Shown: in pieces, positions 1-5,323 of the stretch
Numbering within the stretch: position 1 is the first letter of the stretch
Layout of the letters: every line of letters begins with the position of its first letter
NCBI GenBank assembly: GCA_041485125.1
Contig: JBGPIT010000364.1
Location: forward strand, 1 to 5,323
Length of the DNA stretch: 5,323 nucleotides
Reading direction: 5' to 3'
From: JBGPIT01 sp041485125
GTDB taxonomy: Bacteria > Desulfobacterota > Binatia > UTPRO1
The notes under the pieces: generated by a model
Seen by the model: only the letters and a program-made list of their open reading frames with translations
Told to the model about the DNA's origin: nothing
Database searches by the model: none
Translations under genes and position numbers: made by a program

Positions 1-1
1 C

Positions 2-1018
2 TCGACCGAGGCGCCGTACGAGCTCGTGAAGACGATGCGCGCGTCGTTCCTGACGCTCGGACCGCTGCTCGCGCGCACCGGACAGGCGCGGGTCTCGACG
101 CCGGGCGGCTGCGCCATCGGCAGCCGCCCCGTCTACATCCATCTCGCCGGCCTCGAGCGGATGGGTGCCGCGATCCACCAGCGCCACGGCTACGTCGAGG
201 CGCGCGCCGCGCGCCTGCGCGGCGCCAAGATCGTCCTCGACATCGCCTCGGTCGGCGCGACCGAGAACTTGATGATGGCGGCGGCGCTCGCCGACGGCGT
301 CAGCACGATCGAGAACGCGGCGCGCGAGCCGGAGATCGTCGACCTCGCCGACGCGCTCGCCGCCATGGGCGCGCGCATCGACGGCGCCGGCACGCCGCTG
401 ATCACCATCGACGGTGTGCGCGAGCTCGGCGGCTTCGACCACCAGGTGATCTGCGACCGCATCGAGTCGGGCACGCTGCTCCTCGCGGCGGCGATCACCG
501 GCGGCGACGTCACGATCGAGGGCGCGCGTGGCGAGCATCTCGAAGCGTTGATCGCCAAGCTCGAGGAGGCGGGTGTCGTCGTCGATCGGCGTGCCGAGGG
601 CCTCGCCGTCCGCTCCGGCGGCGACTTCATGGCGACCGATGTCCGCACCGAGCCCTATCCCGGCTTTCCGACCGATCTGCAGGCGCAGTTCATGGCGCTG
701 ATGGCGGTCGCGCGCGGACGGAGCGTCATCACCGAGACGATCTTCGAGAACCGTTTCATGCACGTGCAGGAGCTCGTCCGCATGGGCGCCGACATCAAGG
801 TCGAAGGGACGAGCGCCGCGGTGCGCGGCGTTCCCGGACTCTCGGGGGCGCCGGTGATGGCGACCGATCTCCGCGCCAGCGTGTGCCTCGTCCTCGCCGG
901 CCTCGCGGCGCAGAACACGACCGAGGTCGCGCGCGTCTACCATCTCGATCGCGGCTACGAGCGTCTCGAGGAGAAGCTCTCCGCGCTCGGCGCCGACATC
1001 GAGCGCGTGCGCGGGTGA
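2..1018 (+). CDS. murA: UDP-N-acetylglucosamine 1-carboxyvinyltransferase (MurA), 5'-truncated by window edge
   Basis: MurA transfers the enolpyruvyl group of phosphoenolpyruvate to UDP-N-acetylglucosamine, the first committed cytoplasmic step of peptidoglycan synthesis. The reading frame is open from base 2, so the visible 338 residues are a partial gene; about 78 residues, including the N-terminal substrate-binding lysine of the family, lie off the left edge. Visible hallmarks are VKTMRAS near the start, the catalytic-cysteine loop GGCAIGSRPV (Cys at bases 110-112, equivalent to E. coli Cys115), FPTDLQAQF with the catalytic Asp at 674-676 (E. coli Asp305), and YHLDRGYERLEEKL with the Arg at 950-952 (E. 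coli Arg397). The cysteine is present, so this is not a naturally fosfomycin-resistant Cys-to-Asp type. The spacing of these residues matches a full-length enzyme of about 416 residues. The stop TGA overlaps the hisD start. The alternative EPSP-synthase family member AroA is excluded by these motifs. Confidence 0.97.
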   Translation, partial: STEAPYELVKTMRASFLTLGPLLARTGQARVSTPGGCAIGSRPVYIHLAGLERMGAAIHQRHGYVEARAARLRGAKIVLDIASVGATENLMMAAALADGVSTIENAAREPEIVDLADALAAMGARIDGAGTPLITIDGVRELGGFDHQVICDRIESGTLLLAAAITGGDVTIEGARGEHLEALIAKLEEAGVVVDRRAEGLAVRSGGDFMATDVRTEPYPGFPTDLQAQFMALMAVARGRSVITETIFENRFMHVQELVRMGADIKVEGTSAAVRGVPGLSGAPVMATDLRASVCLVLAGLAAQNTTEVARVYHLDRGYERLEEKLSALGADIERVRG

Positions 1019-2364
1019 GCACGCAGGCGGGGAAGGCGCGCGCGGGTCGGCCGGCGGGCGCCCCGGTTCTCACCATCGTCCCGGCGCGCGGCGCGGCGTT
1101 CACACGCCGCCTCGCCCTGCTGGAGGCGCGCGGCGAGCGCGCGTCCGCCGGCGTCGAGCGGCAGGTGCGGACGATCATCGACGCCGTCCGACGCCGCGGC
1201 GATGCGGCGCTCTTCGCGTACACGCGGCGCTTCGACGGTGTGACGCTCACGGCGCGGACGATCGAGGTGTCTCGCGCGGAGATGGCGCGCGCCGAGGCCG
1301 CCCTGCCACGCGACGTCCGCGCGATGCTCCGTCTCGCGGCCCGCCGCATTCGCGCCTTCCACGAGCGCCAGCGCCAACCGTCGTGGCGCTTCCGCGACGC
1401 GACCGGGGCGGAGCTCGGCCAGGTGGTGCGGCCGCTCGATCGCGCCGGCGTCTACATTCCGGGCGGGACCGCCGCGTACCCGTCGTCGGTGTTGATGAAC
1501 GTCATTCCGGCGAAGGTCGCCGGTGTCGCCGAGGTGATCGGCGTCACGCCCGCGGGCCGCGGCGGCGTGCCCGACGCCGTCCTCGCCGCGGCGAGAATCG
1601 CCGGCATCGATCGATTGTTCAGGATCGGCGGCGCGCAAGCCGGTGCCGCACTCGCGTACGGCACCCGCCTCGTCCCGCGCGTCGACAAGATCTGCGGCCC
1701 CGGCAACATCTACGTCGCGACCGCCAAACGTCTCGTCTTCGGCACCGTCGACATCGACATGATCGCCGGTCCGAGCGAGGTGCTGGTGATCGCCGACGCG
1801 AGCGCGACGCCGGCGTTCGTCGCCGCCGACCTGCTCTCGCAAGCCGAGCACGACCCGCTCGCCGCGTCGATCCTGGTCAGCCCGTCGGCGTCGCTGGTCG
1901 CGCGCGTCGACGTCGAGCTCCGCCGCCAGCTCGCGATCCTCCCCCGCCGCGCGATCGCCACCCGCGCCCTCCGCCGTCACGGAACGGCCTTCATCACCAA
2001 GAGCCTCGCCGAGGCCGTCGACCTCGCCAACCGCCTCGCGCCCGAGCACCTGGAGCTCGCCGTCCGCAACCCGGCCCGCGTCGCCCGCGACATCCGCCAC
2101 GCCGGCGCGATCTTCCTGGGTGAGCACGCCCCCGAGCCCTTCGGCGACTATCTCGCCGGCCCGAACCACGTCCTCCCCACCGGCGGCACCGCCCGCTTCG
2201 CCTCCCCGCTAGGCGTCTACGATTTCGTCAAACGCTCGAGCATCATCGGCGCCTCGCGCGCGACGCTCGCGAAGCTCGGTCCGGCAGTAGCGGCGCTGGC
2301 GAGGCTCGAGGGCCTCGAGGCGCATGCCCGCGCCGTTGAGCTCCGTATTCCGCGCAATGACTAG
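1015..2364 (+). CDS. hisD: Histidinol dehydrogenase (HisD)
   Basis: HisD oxidises L-histidinol to L-histidine in two NAD-dependent steps, the end of histidine biosynthesis, in the cytoplasm with a bound zinc ion. The frame is open further upstream, but GTG at 1015 is chosen because it overlaps the murA stop as GTGA and gives 449 residues, close to the usual 430-440. The family's active-site residues are all visible: zinc ligands Gln276 and His279 in LLSQAEHDP, Asp378 in EPFGDYLAGPNHVLPT and His437 in LEAHAR, plus the catalytic pair Glu344-His345 in LAPEHLEL. The NAD-binding part contains CGPGNIYVATAKR and IAGPSEVLVIAD. About 17 N-terminal residues (STQAGKARAGRPAGAP) extend beyond the usual start and look disordered. 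No good Shine-Dalgarno precedes the GTG, so coupling to murA is likely. It ends TAG inside a CTAG shared with the stop of the opposing gene. The enzyme looks intact. Confidence 0.97.
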   Translation: MSTQAGKARAGRPAGAPVLTIVPARGAAFTRRLALLEARGERASAGVERQVRTIIDAVRRRGDAALFAYTRRFDGVTLTARTIEVSRAEMARAEAALPRDVRAMLRLAARRIRAFHERQRQPSWRFRDATGAELGQVVRPLDRAGVYIPGGTAAYPSSVLMNVIPAKVAGVAEVIGVTPAGRGGVPDAVLAAARIAGIDRLFRIGGAQAGAALAYGTRLVPRVDKICGPGNIYVATAKRLVFGTVDIDMIAGPSEVLVIADASATPAFVAADLLSQAEHDPLAASILVSPSASLVARVDVELRRQLAILPRRAIATRALRRHGTAFITKSLAEAVDLANRLAPEHLELAVRNPARVARDIRHAGAIFLGEHAPEPFGDYLAGPNHVLPTGGTARFASPLGVYDFVKRSSIIGASRATLAKLGPAVAALARLEGLEAHARAVELRIPRND

Positions 2365-3926
2365 AATGCGTAGACGTGTCGGGTGGCTGCCGGGAAGATA
2401 TCGGTGAATCCGTCCGAGTCGCTCTGCAGCGTTCGGCTCTCGAAGAGCACCGTAACGGTCGTTCCAGAGGACAGGCCAGGCACGCTGAAAACGACAGAGC
2501 CTGAAATCGCGTCGGCCGATGCCGCGATCAGATATGTCTTTCCATTCACCGTTCTCGTCAGTATGTGCACGCCGCTATTCGAAACGGTCGCCGGAGCCGG
2601 CGGACTGTAAATGACCGGTGTCAAAGTCGCGAGCTCTCTGAATACCTGTTGAACCGCCTGAAGCCGTTGGGAGTCGGCTTTTGCCTCGGTCCAGTTGAAG
2701 TACAAGAGCCCCGTGGCTCCCGCCGCCACCGCCCAATACGCCTTGGGTAGGATCAGATTCGCTGCGATCACATCCTGCGCGAGCCAGATCGGACGCGCCC
2801 CGAGGGCATTAAAAGTCCGAATGGCGCGGTCGACCGCGTCGAAGTCCCAGCCGTAGGGCTCGGCCATCCAGAAGTCGGTGCTTTCCGCGAACGACGTCAA
2901 CGCGGTTACCGCCGACCGGGACGCCCCCCGGAAATCGGAGAAGATCGGCAGACGTGTCTTCGTCTTCGCCAGTGCATACTCCGAATGAAGTCGTTGGGCG
3001 TCGATCGCGATCCACGGCACCTCGACTTGATCCGGCTCGTCGGCGAGATACCACGCGATCTGCGATCGGTGATTGCCGAACCGATCGACCACGGCGTCCA
3101 TCGGCGCGACGACGCCTACCGTATGCGCGGCCGCGTTTGCCTCGGGAACGACGCTCAACCCGAGCTCATGGGCGGCATCGGGGTACTTCGGACGATACGT
3201 ATTGAAGCAATCAGTCGTATCGTAGCTCAGAGACGTCAAGGTGTTCGCGCCGGTTGCCGCCGCCGCCGCGAGATCCGCAAACGGCACGTCGAAGAAGCCG
3301 AGCGCGAGATACGGCGACCCGTCGACGTTCACAGCGCCGTCGCGCAAGGAGACCGAGCGCGTCCCGCTGTGCAGGATGGTTTGCCGAGGGACGCTGCCGT
3401 TCGACAACGTCAGCGTGATGTCGTCGAGGGTGAGATCATGTACGTCGGCATTGTAAATGGCGATGGAAATCTCGCTATTGGATGAGCCGACGCGAAGGGT
3501 CAGCTGATTATCCTCCCACCCGCCCGTACACTTCAGGTCGTGAAAGATCTCCGGAGATGCGTCCGCGATGTAGACATAAGCGTGAGACGCCGGCGGGCAC
3601 TTGGAAAAGAGAGACAACGCGTACCTGCGACCCGCCTCGACGGCGATCGGATAGCTCCAGACCGCGGCCTTGAGACAGTCGCCGCCGTGGCACGCGATTT
3701 CGAGCGCGTACGACCCGGAGTGTGCGTCGGTGGAAAGGGCGAAGGTATAGTCTCCCCGATACTCCTGCCCGGTGTTGCTCCACATCCAGCGGCCGTAGCA
3801 CATCATTCCATACTCGAAGCCGCCGTTGTTCAGCATGTTCGTGGGATCGGTGCCGTGACCGCCGCAAGCGGCACTCGACACGATCAGAAAGAGCGCGAGA
3901 CCCAACCCTACTTTCGTCAATGCCAC
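2361..3926 (-). CDS. Exported putative lipoprotein with carbohydrate-binding-like and glycoside-hydrolase-like (TIM-barrel) domains
   Basis: I cannot assign a named family. The product (521 residues) starts with a signal sequence (MALTKVGLGLALFLIVSSAAC); SSAAC satisfies the loose lipobox pattern with Cys21 as lipid site, though Ser at -3 is not the usual Leu. Residues about 30-175 resemble a CBM4/9-type jelly roll: NNGGFEYG at the start, SGSYALEI, a GRRYALSLFSK strand and the closing DLTLDDITLTL; it holds five cysteines (43, 79, 84, 110, 133). Residues about 200-435 look like a TIM barrel: GSPYLALGFFD, GANTLTS, then IAWYLADEPD (292-299), FWMAEPYGWD (352-361) and LLYFNWTEA (407-415). Glu297, Glu356 and Glu414 are candidate acid residues (inference). 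Residues 436-521 form a beta-rich C-terminal domain. GTG at 3926 is preferred over GTG at 3953 because TGGAGG lies six bases before it. The gene is antisense to the flanking operon and lower in G+C, suggesting acquisition. A non-catalytic glycan-binding role is possible. Confidence 0.8.
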   Translation of the reverse strand: MALTKVGLGLALFLIVSSAACGGHGTDPTNMLNNGGFEYGMMCYGRWMWSNTGQEYRGDYTFALSTDAHSGSYALEIACHGGDCLKAAVWSYPIAVEAGRRYALSLFSKCPPASHAYVYIADASPEIFHDLKCTGGWEDNQLTLRVGSSNSEISIAIYNADVHDLTLDDITLTLSNGSVPRQTILHSGTRSVSLRDGAVNVDGSPYLALGFFDVPFADLAAAAATGANTLTSLSYDTTDCFNTYRPKYPDAAHELGLSVVPEANAAAHTVGVVAPMDAVVDRFGNHRSQIAWYLADEPDQVEVPWIAIDAQRLHSEYALAKTKTRLPIFSDFRGASRSAVTALTSFAESTDFWMAEPYGWDFDAVDRAIRTFNALGARPIWLAQDVIAANLILPKAYWAVAAGATGLLYFNWTEAKADSQRLQAVQQVFRELATLTPVIYSPPAPATVSNSGVHILTRTVNGKTYLIAASADAISGSVVFSVPGLSSGTTVTVLFESRTLQSDSDGFTDIFPAATRHVYAF

Positions 3927-3932
3927 GATGGG

Positions 3933-3938
3933 CCTCCA
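3933..3938 (-). promoter_or_regulatory. Shine-Dalgarno site (TGGAGG) deciding the start of the minus-strand lipoprotein
   Basis: Read on the minus strand, TGGAGG is followed by six bases (CCCATC) and then GTG at 3926-3924. This is near-ideal spacing. The in-frame upstream GTG at 3953 has no comparable site and would place LQRRWRPI before the signal peptide, so the site argues for the shorter protein. Confidence 0.65.
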
Positions 3939-3953
3939 GCGACGTTGGAGCAC

Positions 3954-4084
3954 GAGTCTCGACTACACGGCACCGGTCACGCGGCTCAGGTAGCATCAAG
4001 CGCGTGAAGGCGCGACTTCGGAGTACCTCCGAGTGCAGATCATGGGTGGCAGACGGTGCTGGATCGGGCGTCTATGCTGTCGGC
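3954..4084. other. Intergenic region between divergent genes, with a small dyad
   Basis: This stretch separates the starts of the minus-strand lipoprotein and the plus-strand small membrane protein, so it should hold any promoters for both. A perfect 6-base inverted repeat with a 3-base spacer, TCGGAG-TAC-CTCCGA, sits at 4018-4032. On the + strand TATGCT at 4073-4078 is a weak -10 candidate, with CAGACG 17 bases upstream as a very weak -35. No convincing sigma-70 promoter is visible for the minus-strand gene. I see no coding remnant, for example of hisC, here. Confidence 0.4.
4018..4032. repeat. Short inverted repeat TCGGAG-TAC-CTCCGA
   Basis: Six-base perfect arms flank a three-base spacer, in the region between two divergently read genes. 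It could be an operator half-site pair or a weak hairpin, but a dyad this short can easily occur by chance in sequence this GC-rich. There is no T-run on either side, so it is not an intrinsic terminator. Confidence 0.25.
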
Positions 4085-4270
4085 GTGTTCAAGCGCGAGG
4101 CATTGTTCATGTTGGCGATGCCGTTCGTCATGGTCGCGCTCGGTCTGCTCGCCGCGCTCATCGTGCCCCGCATGATCCGCCTGGGCGAGGCGCGGCGCGG
4201 ACAGGCGTGCGCGCACGCGGGCGGCACGTGGGACGCGGAGCAGCAGGCCTGTATCGGCCCGTCGCACTGA
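4085..4270 (+). CDS. Small single-helix membrane protein with a two-cysteine C-terminal tail
   Basis: I do not recognise a named family. With the GTG at 4085 the product has 61 residues: a short charged start (FKRE), one hydrophobic helix at about residues 6-27 (ALFMLAMPFVMVALGLLAAL), a basic stretch (PRMIRLGEARRG) and a polar tail with the motif C-x3-GGTWD-x5-C-IGP (Cys42 and Cys56). Similar CxxxGGxWxxxxxxC tails occur in small exported bacterial proteins, which suggests a disulfide or a metal site, but this is inference. An alternative start, ATG at 4109, has GAGG at 4097-4100 eight bases before it and would give 53 residues with no charged N-terminus. The positive-inside rule puts the basic segment, and so the tail, in the cytoplasm with either start, which argues against a disulfide unless the helix is a cleaved signal. 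The gene lies 73 bases before hisB on the same strand and has codon composition like the backbone genes. Confidence 0.55.
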   Translation: MFKREALFMLAMPFVMVALGLLAALIVPRMIRLGEARRGQACAHAGGTWDAEQQACIGPSH

Positions 4271-4316
4271 CCGCCGGCTGCGGCGCGCGCCGATCGCGGT
4301 TTCTACACGGCTCCGC

Positions 4317-4322
4317 TACAAT
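4317..4322 (+). promoter_or_regulatory. Possible -10 box (TACAAT) ahead of hisB
   Basis: TACAAT differs from the sigma-70 consensus TATAAT at one base and lies 21 bases before the hisB ATG, in an otherwise GC-rich gap. A start site about seven bases downstream would leave a leader just long enough to include the ribosome binding site. No good -35 hexamer is visible at 15-18 bases upstream (TCGCGG at 17), so the call is weak. Context favours some promoter here, because the minus-strand gene separates hisB-hisH from murA-hisD. Confidence 0.3.
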
Positions 4323-4333
4323 CCCGGCTCGAG

Positions 4334-4338
4334 AGGAG
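4334..4338 (+). promoter_or_regulatory. Shine-Dalgarno site (AGGAG) for hisB, deciding the long start
   Basis: AGGAG lies five bases before ATG at 4344. The only nearby in-frame alternative, GTG at 4455, is preceded by CCTCTCCGTCCGGCGGC and has no such site. The site therefore supports the N-terminally extended HisB. Confidence 0.7.
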
Positions 4339-4343
4339 AAGGC

Positions 4344-5057
4344 ATGGCACGAACCCCGCGGGAATCGTCGCGAGCCCAGCACGTCAGCACCGGGCCGGTG
4401 CGTATCCGGCAGCGCGCCGTCAGCGGCGCGCGGCGAACCTCTCCGTCCGGCGGCGTGAAGAGCGCGCGCGGCAGCCGGAGCGCCGAGGTGACCCGGACCA
4501 CCAAGGAGACCGACATCACGCTCGCGCTCACCATCGACGGCAGCGGCAAGTACGAGGTCGAGACCGGCGTGCCGTTCTTGAACCACATGCTCGAGCTCTT
4601 CACGAAGCACGGCTTCTTCGACCTGACCGTGCGTGCGAGCGGCGACGTCGAGGTCGACGATCACCACACCGTCGAGGACGTCGGGCTGACGCTCGGGCAG
4701 GCATTCCGCGAGGCCCTCGGCTCGAAAGAGGGCATCCGGCGCTTCGGCGAGGCGACGGTGCCGCTCGACGAGGCGCTGGTCGGCGTCGTCGTCGACATCA
4801 GCGGGCGGCCGTTTCTCGCCTACGACCTCAAGACCAAGCAGACCCGCATCGGCAGCTTCGACGTCGAGCTGATCCACGATTTCCTGCTCGCGTTCGTGAA
4901 CCAGCTCGGGATGAACCTGCACGTGCGCATGCTCGCGGGCCGGAACCCGCATCACATCATCGAGGCGTCCTTCAAAGGGCTGGCGCGCGCGCTCGACGTC
5001 GCGACCCAGCGCGATCCGCGCGTGGTCGGCGTGCTCTCGACCAAGGGCGCACTGTAG
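4344..5057 (+). CDS. hisB: Imidazoleglycerol-phosphate dehydratase (HisB, monofunctional), N-terminally extended
   Basis: The enzyme dehydrates imidazole glycerol phosphate to imidazole acetol phosphate, the seventh step of histidine biosynthesis, in the cytoplasm as a manganese-dependent oligomer. The two metal-binding HHxxE motifs are present: DDHHTVED (His107, His108, Glu111) and HHIIEASFKGLARAL (His203, His204, Glu207). FLNHMLELFTKHG (His81) and the closing VVGVLSTKGAL are also typical. No histidinol-phosphatase domain is attached, unlike E. coli HisB. The enzyme core begins near residue 47 (AEVTRTTKETDI) and is about 191 residues, as expected. The first 45 residues are extra: 10 Arg and 1 Lys against a single Glu, rich in Ser, Gly and Thr, probably disordered. 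ATG at 4344 has a strong AGGAG site, so the extension is likely real, although GTG at 4455 would give a near-standard length. The stop TAG overlaps the hisH ribosome binding site. Confidence 0.96.
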   Translation: MARTPRESSRAQHVSTGPVRIRQRAVSGARRTSPSGGVKSARGSRSAEVTRTTKETDITLALTIDGSGKYEVETGVPFLNHMLELFTKHGFFDLTVRASGDVEVDDHHTVEDVGLTLGQAFREALGSKEGIRRFGEATVPLDEALVGVVVDISGRPFLAYDLKTKQTRIGSFDVELIHDFLLAFVNQLGMNLHVRMLAGRNPHHIIEASFKGLARALDVATQRDPRVVGVLSTKGAL

Positions 5058-5061
5058 GGAG
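5056..5061 (+). promoter_or_regulatory. Shine-Dalgarno site (AGGGAG) for hisH overlapping the hisB stop
   Basis: AGGGAG begins within the hisB stop codon (TAG at 5055-5057) and lies six bases before GTG at 5068. This supports the GTG start and implies that hisB termination and hisH initiation are coupled. Confidence 0.65.
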
Positions 5062-5067
5062 ACCGAC

Positions 5068-5323
5068 GTGCACCCGCTCGCGATCGTCGACTACGGGATG
5101 GGGAATCTCCGCAGCGTGCAGAAGGCGTTCGAGCGCCTCGGGCACGCCGCGGAGGTGACCCGTGACGCGGAGCGGATCGCCGCCGCGCCGGGGGTCGTGC
5201 TGCCCGGGGTGGGCGCCTTCGGGGCCTGCATGGAGAACCTGACGGCGCTCGGCCTGGTCGAGCCGGTGCGCGCGGCGATCGCCGGCGGGCGTCCGTTCCT
5301 CGGCATCTGCCTCGGCATGCAGC
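5068..5323 (+). CDS. hisH: Imidazole glycerol phosphate synthase, glutamine amidotransferase subunit (HisH), 3'-truncated by window edge
   Basis: HisH hydrolyses glutamine and channels ammonia to HisF, which forms imidazole glycerol phosphate, the substrate of HisB, plus AICAR. The visible 85 residues start VHPLAIVDYGMGNLRSVQKA, the standard class I amidotransferase opening for HisH. They continue through VLPGVGAFGACMENL and end in PFLGICLGMQ, where Cys81 is the nucleophile of the catalytic triad; the His and Glu of the triad lie beyond the right edge. The start is GTG at 5068, ten bases after the hisB stop and six bases after AGGGAG. VDYGMGNLRSV and the PGVGAFG loop separate it from other class I amidotransferases such as TrpG or PurQ. 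hisA and hisF commonly follow, but this cannot be seen here. Confidence 0.95.
   Translation, partial: MHPLAIVDYGMGNLRSVQKAFERLGHAAEVTRDAERIAAAPGVVLPGVGAFGACMENLTALGLVEPVRAAIAGGRPFLGICLGMQ

Noticed and set aside
883..1014. Upstream extension of the hisD frame into murA
   Set aside because: It translates to Arg-rich off-frame murA sequence. The GTG at 1015 gives a normal HisD length and a classic stop-start overlap.
1383..2123. Plus-strand frame of 246 codons inside hisD
   Set aside because: It is an Arg/Pro-rich off-frame reading of hisD with no domain signal.
955..2169. Long antisense open frame (404 codons) opposite hisD
   Set aside because: GC-rich sequence makes long spurious frames. 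The product is low-complexity Arg/Asp/Gly/Ala with no recognisable domain, while hisD on the other strand has every catalytic residue.
2305..2319. Hairpin CTCGAG-GGC-CTCGAG near the end of hisD as a terminator
   Set aside because: It lies inside the hisD coding region (residues around LEGLEAH), the stem is short, and no T-run follows.
4272..4285. CGCCG-GCTG-CGGCG hairpin just after the small membrane gene as an intrinsic terminator
   Set aside because: A five-base stem followed by CGCGCCGATC has no U-tract, and such stems are common by chance at this G+C.
4271..4343. Histidine leader peptide or attenuator ahead of hisB
   Set aside because: No run of histidine codons and no leader frame are visible in the 73-base gap.
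4158..4955. Antisense open frame (265 codons) opposite the small membrane gene and hisB
   Set aside because: It mirrors hisB codons, has no family motifs, and would cover two better-supported plus-strand genes.

Overview
The window is GC-rich bacterial chromosome. Hand counts of sample 60-base lines give about 72-75% G+C in murA, hisD and hisB. It carries a cell-wall/histidine operon backbone read on the + strand: murA (3' part), hisD, then hisB and the 5' part of hisH. From memory, a murA-hisG-hisD-hisC-hisB-hisH order is familiar from deltaproteobacteria such as Geobacter. The high G+C would fit a deltaproteobacterial, Binatota-like or Rokubacteria-like lineage, but this window cannot settle the taxon.

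Layout: murA (positions 2-1018, cut on the left) overlaps hisD (1015-2364) by four bases (GTGA), so the two are probably translationally coupled, and no hisG lies between them. hisD ends tail-to-tail against a minus-strand gene (2361-3926); their two stop codons share the palindrome CTAG. That gene encodes an exported, probably lipid-anchored protein with a carbohydrate-binding-like N-terminal domain, a TIM-barrel glycoside-hydrolase-like core and a C-terminal beta domain. Its base composition is clearly lower in G+C, so it looks like an acquired insert. Next come about 160 bases with a small dyad, a small gene for a one-helix membrane protein with a two-cysteine tail (4085-4270), a 73-base gap with a possible -10 box, then hisB (4344-5057) and hisH (5068 to the right edge).

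Functionally, MurA makes the first committed peptidoglycan precursor. HisB and HisD catalyse the seventh step and the final two-step oxidation of histidine biosynthesis, and HisH is the glutaminase half of imidazole glycerol phosphate synthase. The two genes between hisD and hisB have no obvious histidine role. They occupy the place where hisC sits in the order recalled above, and they force hisB-hisH to be transcribed separately from murA-hisD or by long read-through. No RNA gene, insertion sequence, CRISPR array or convincing intrinsic terminator was seen. I found no evidence of a new multi-gene system; the interesting part is the inserted glycan-related lipoprotein and the small cysteine membrane protein.
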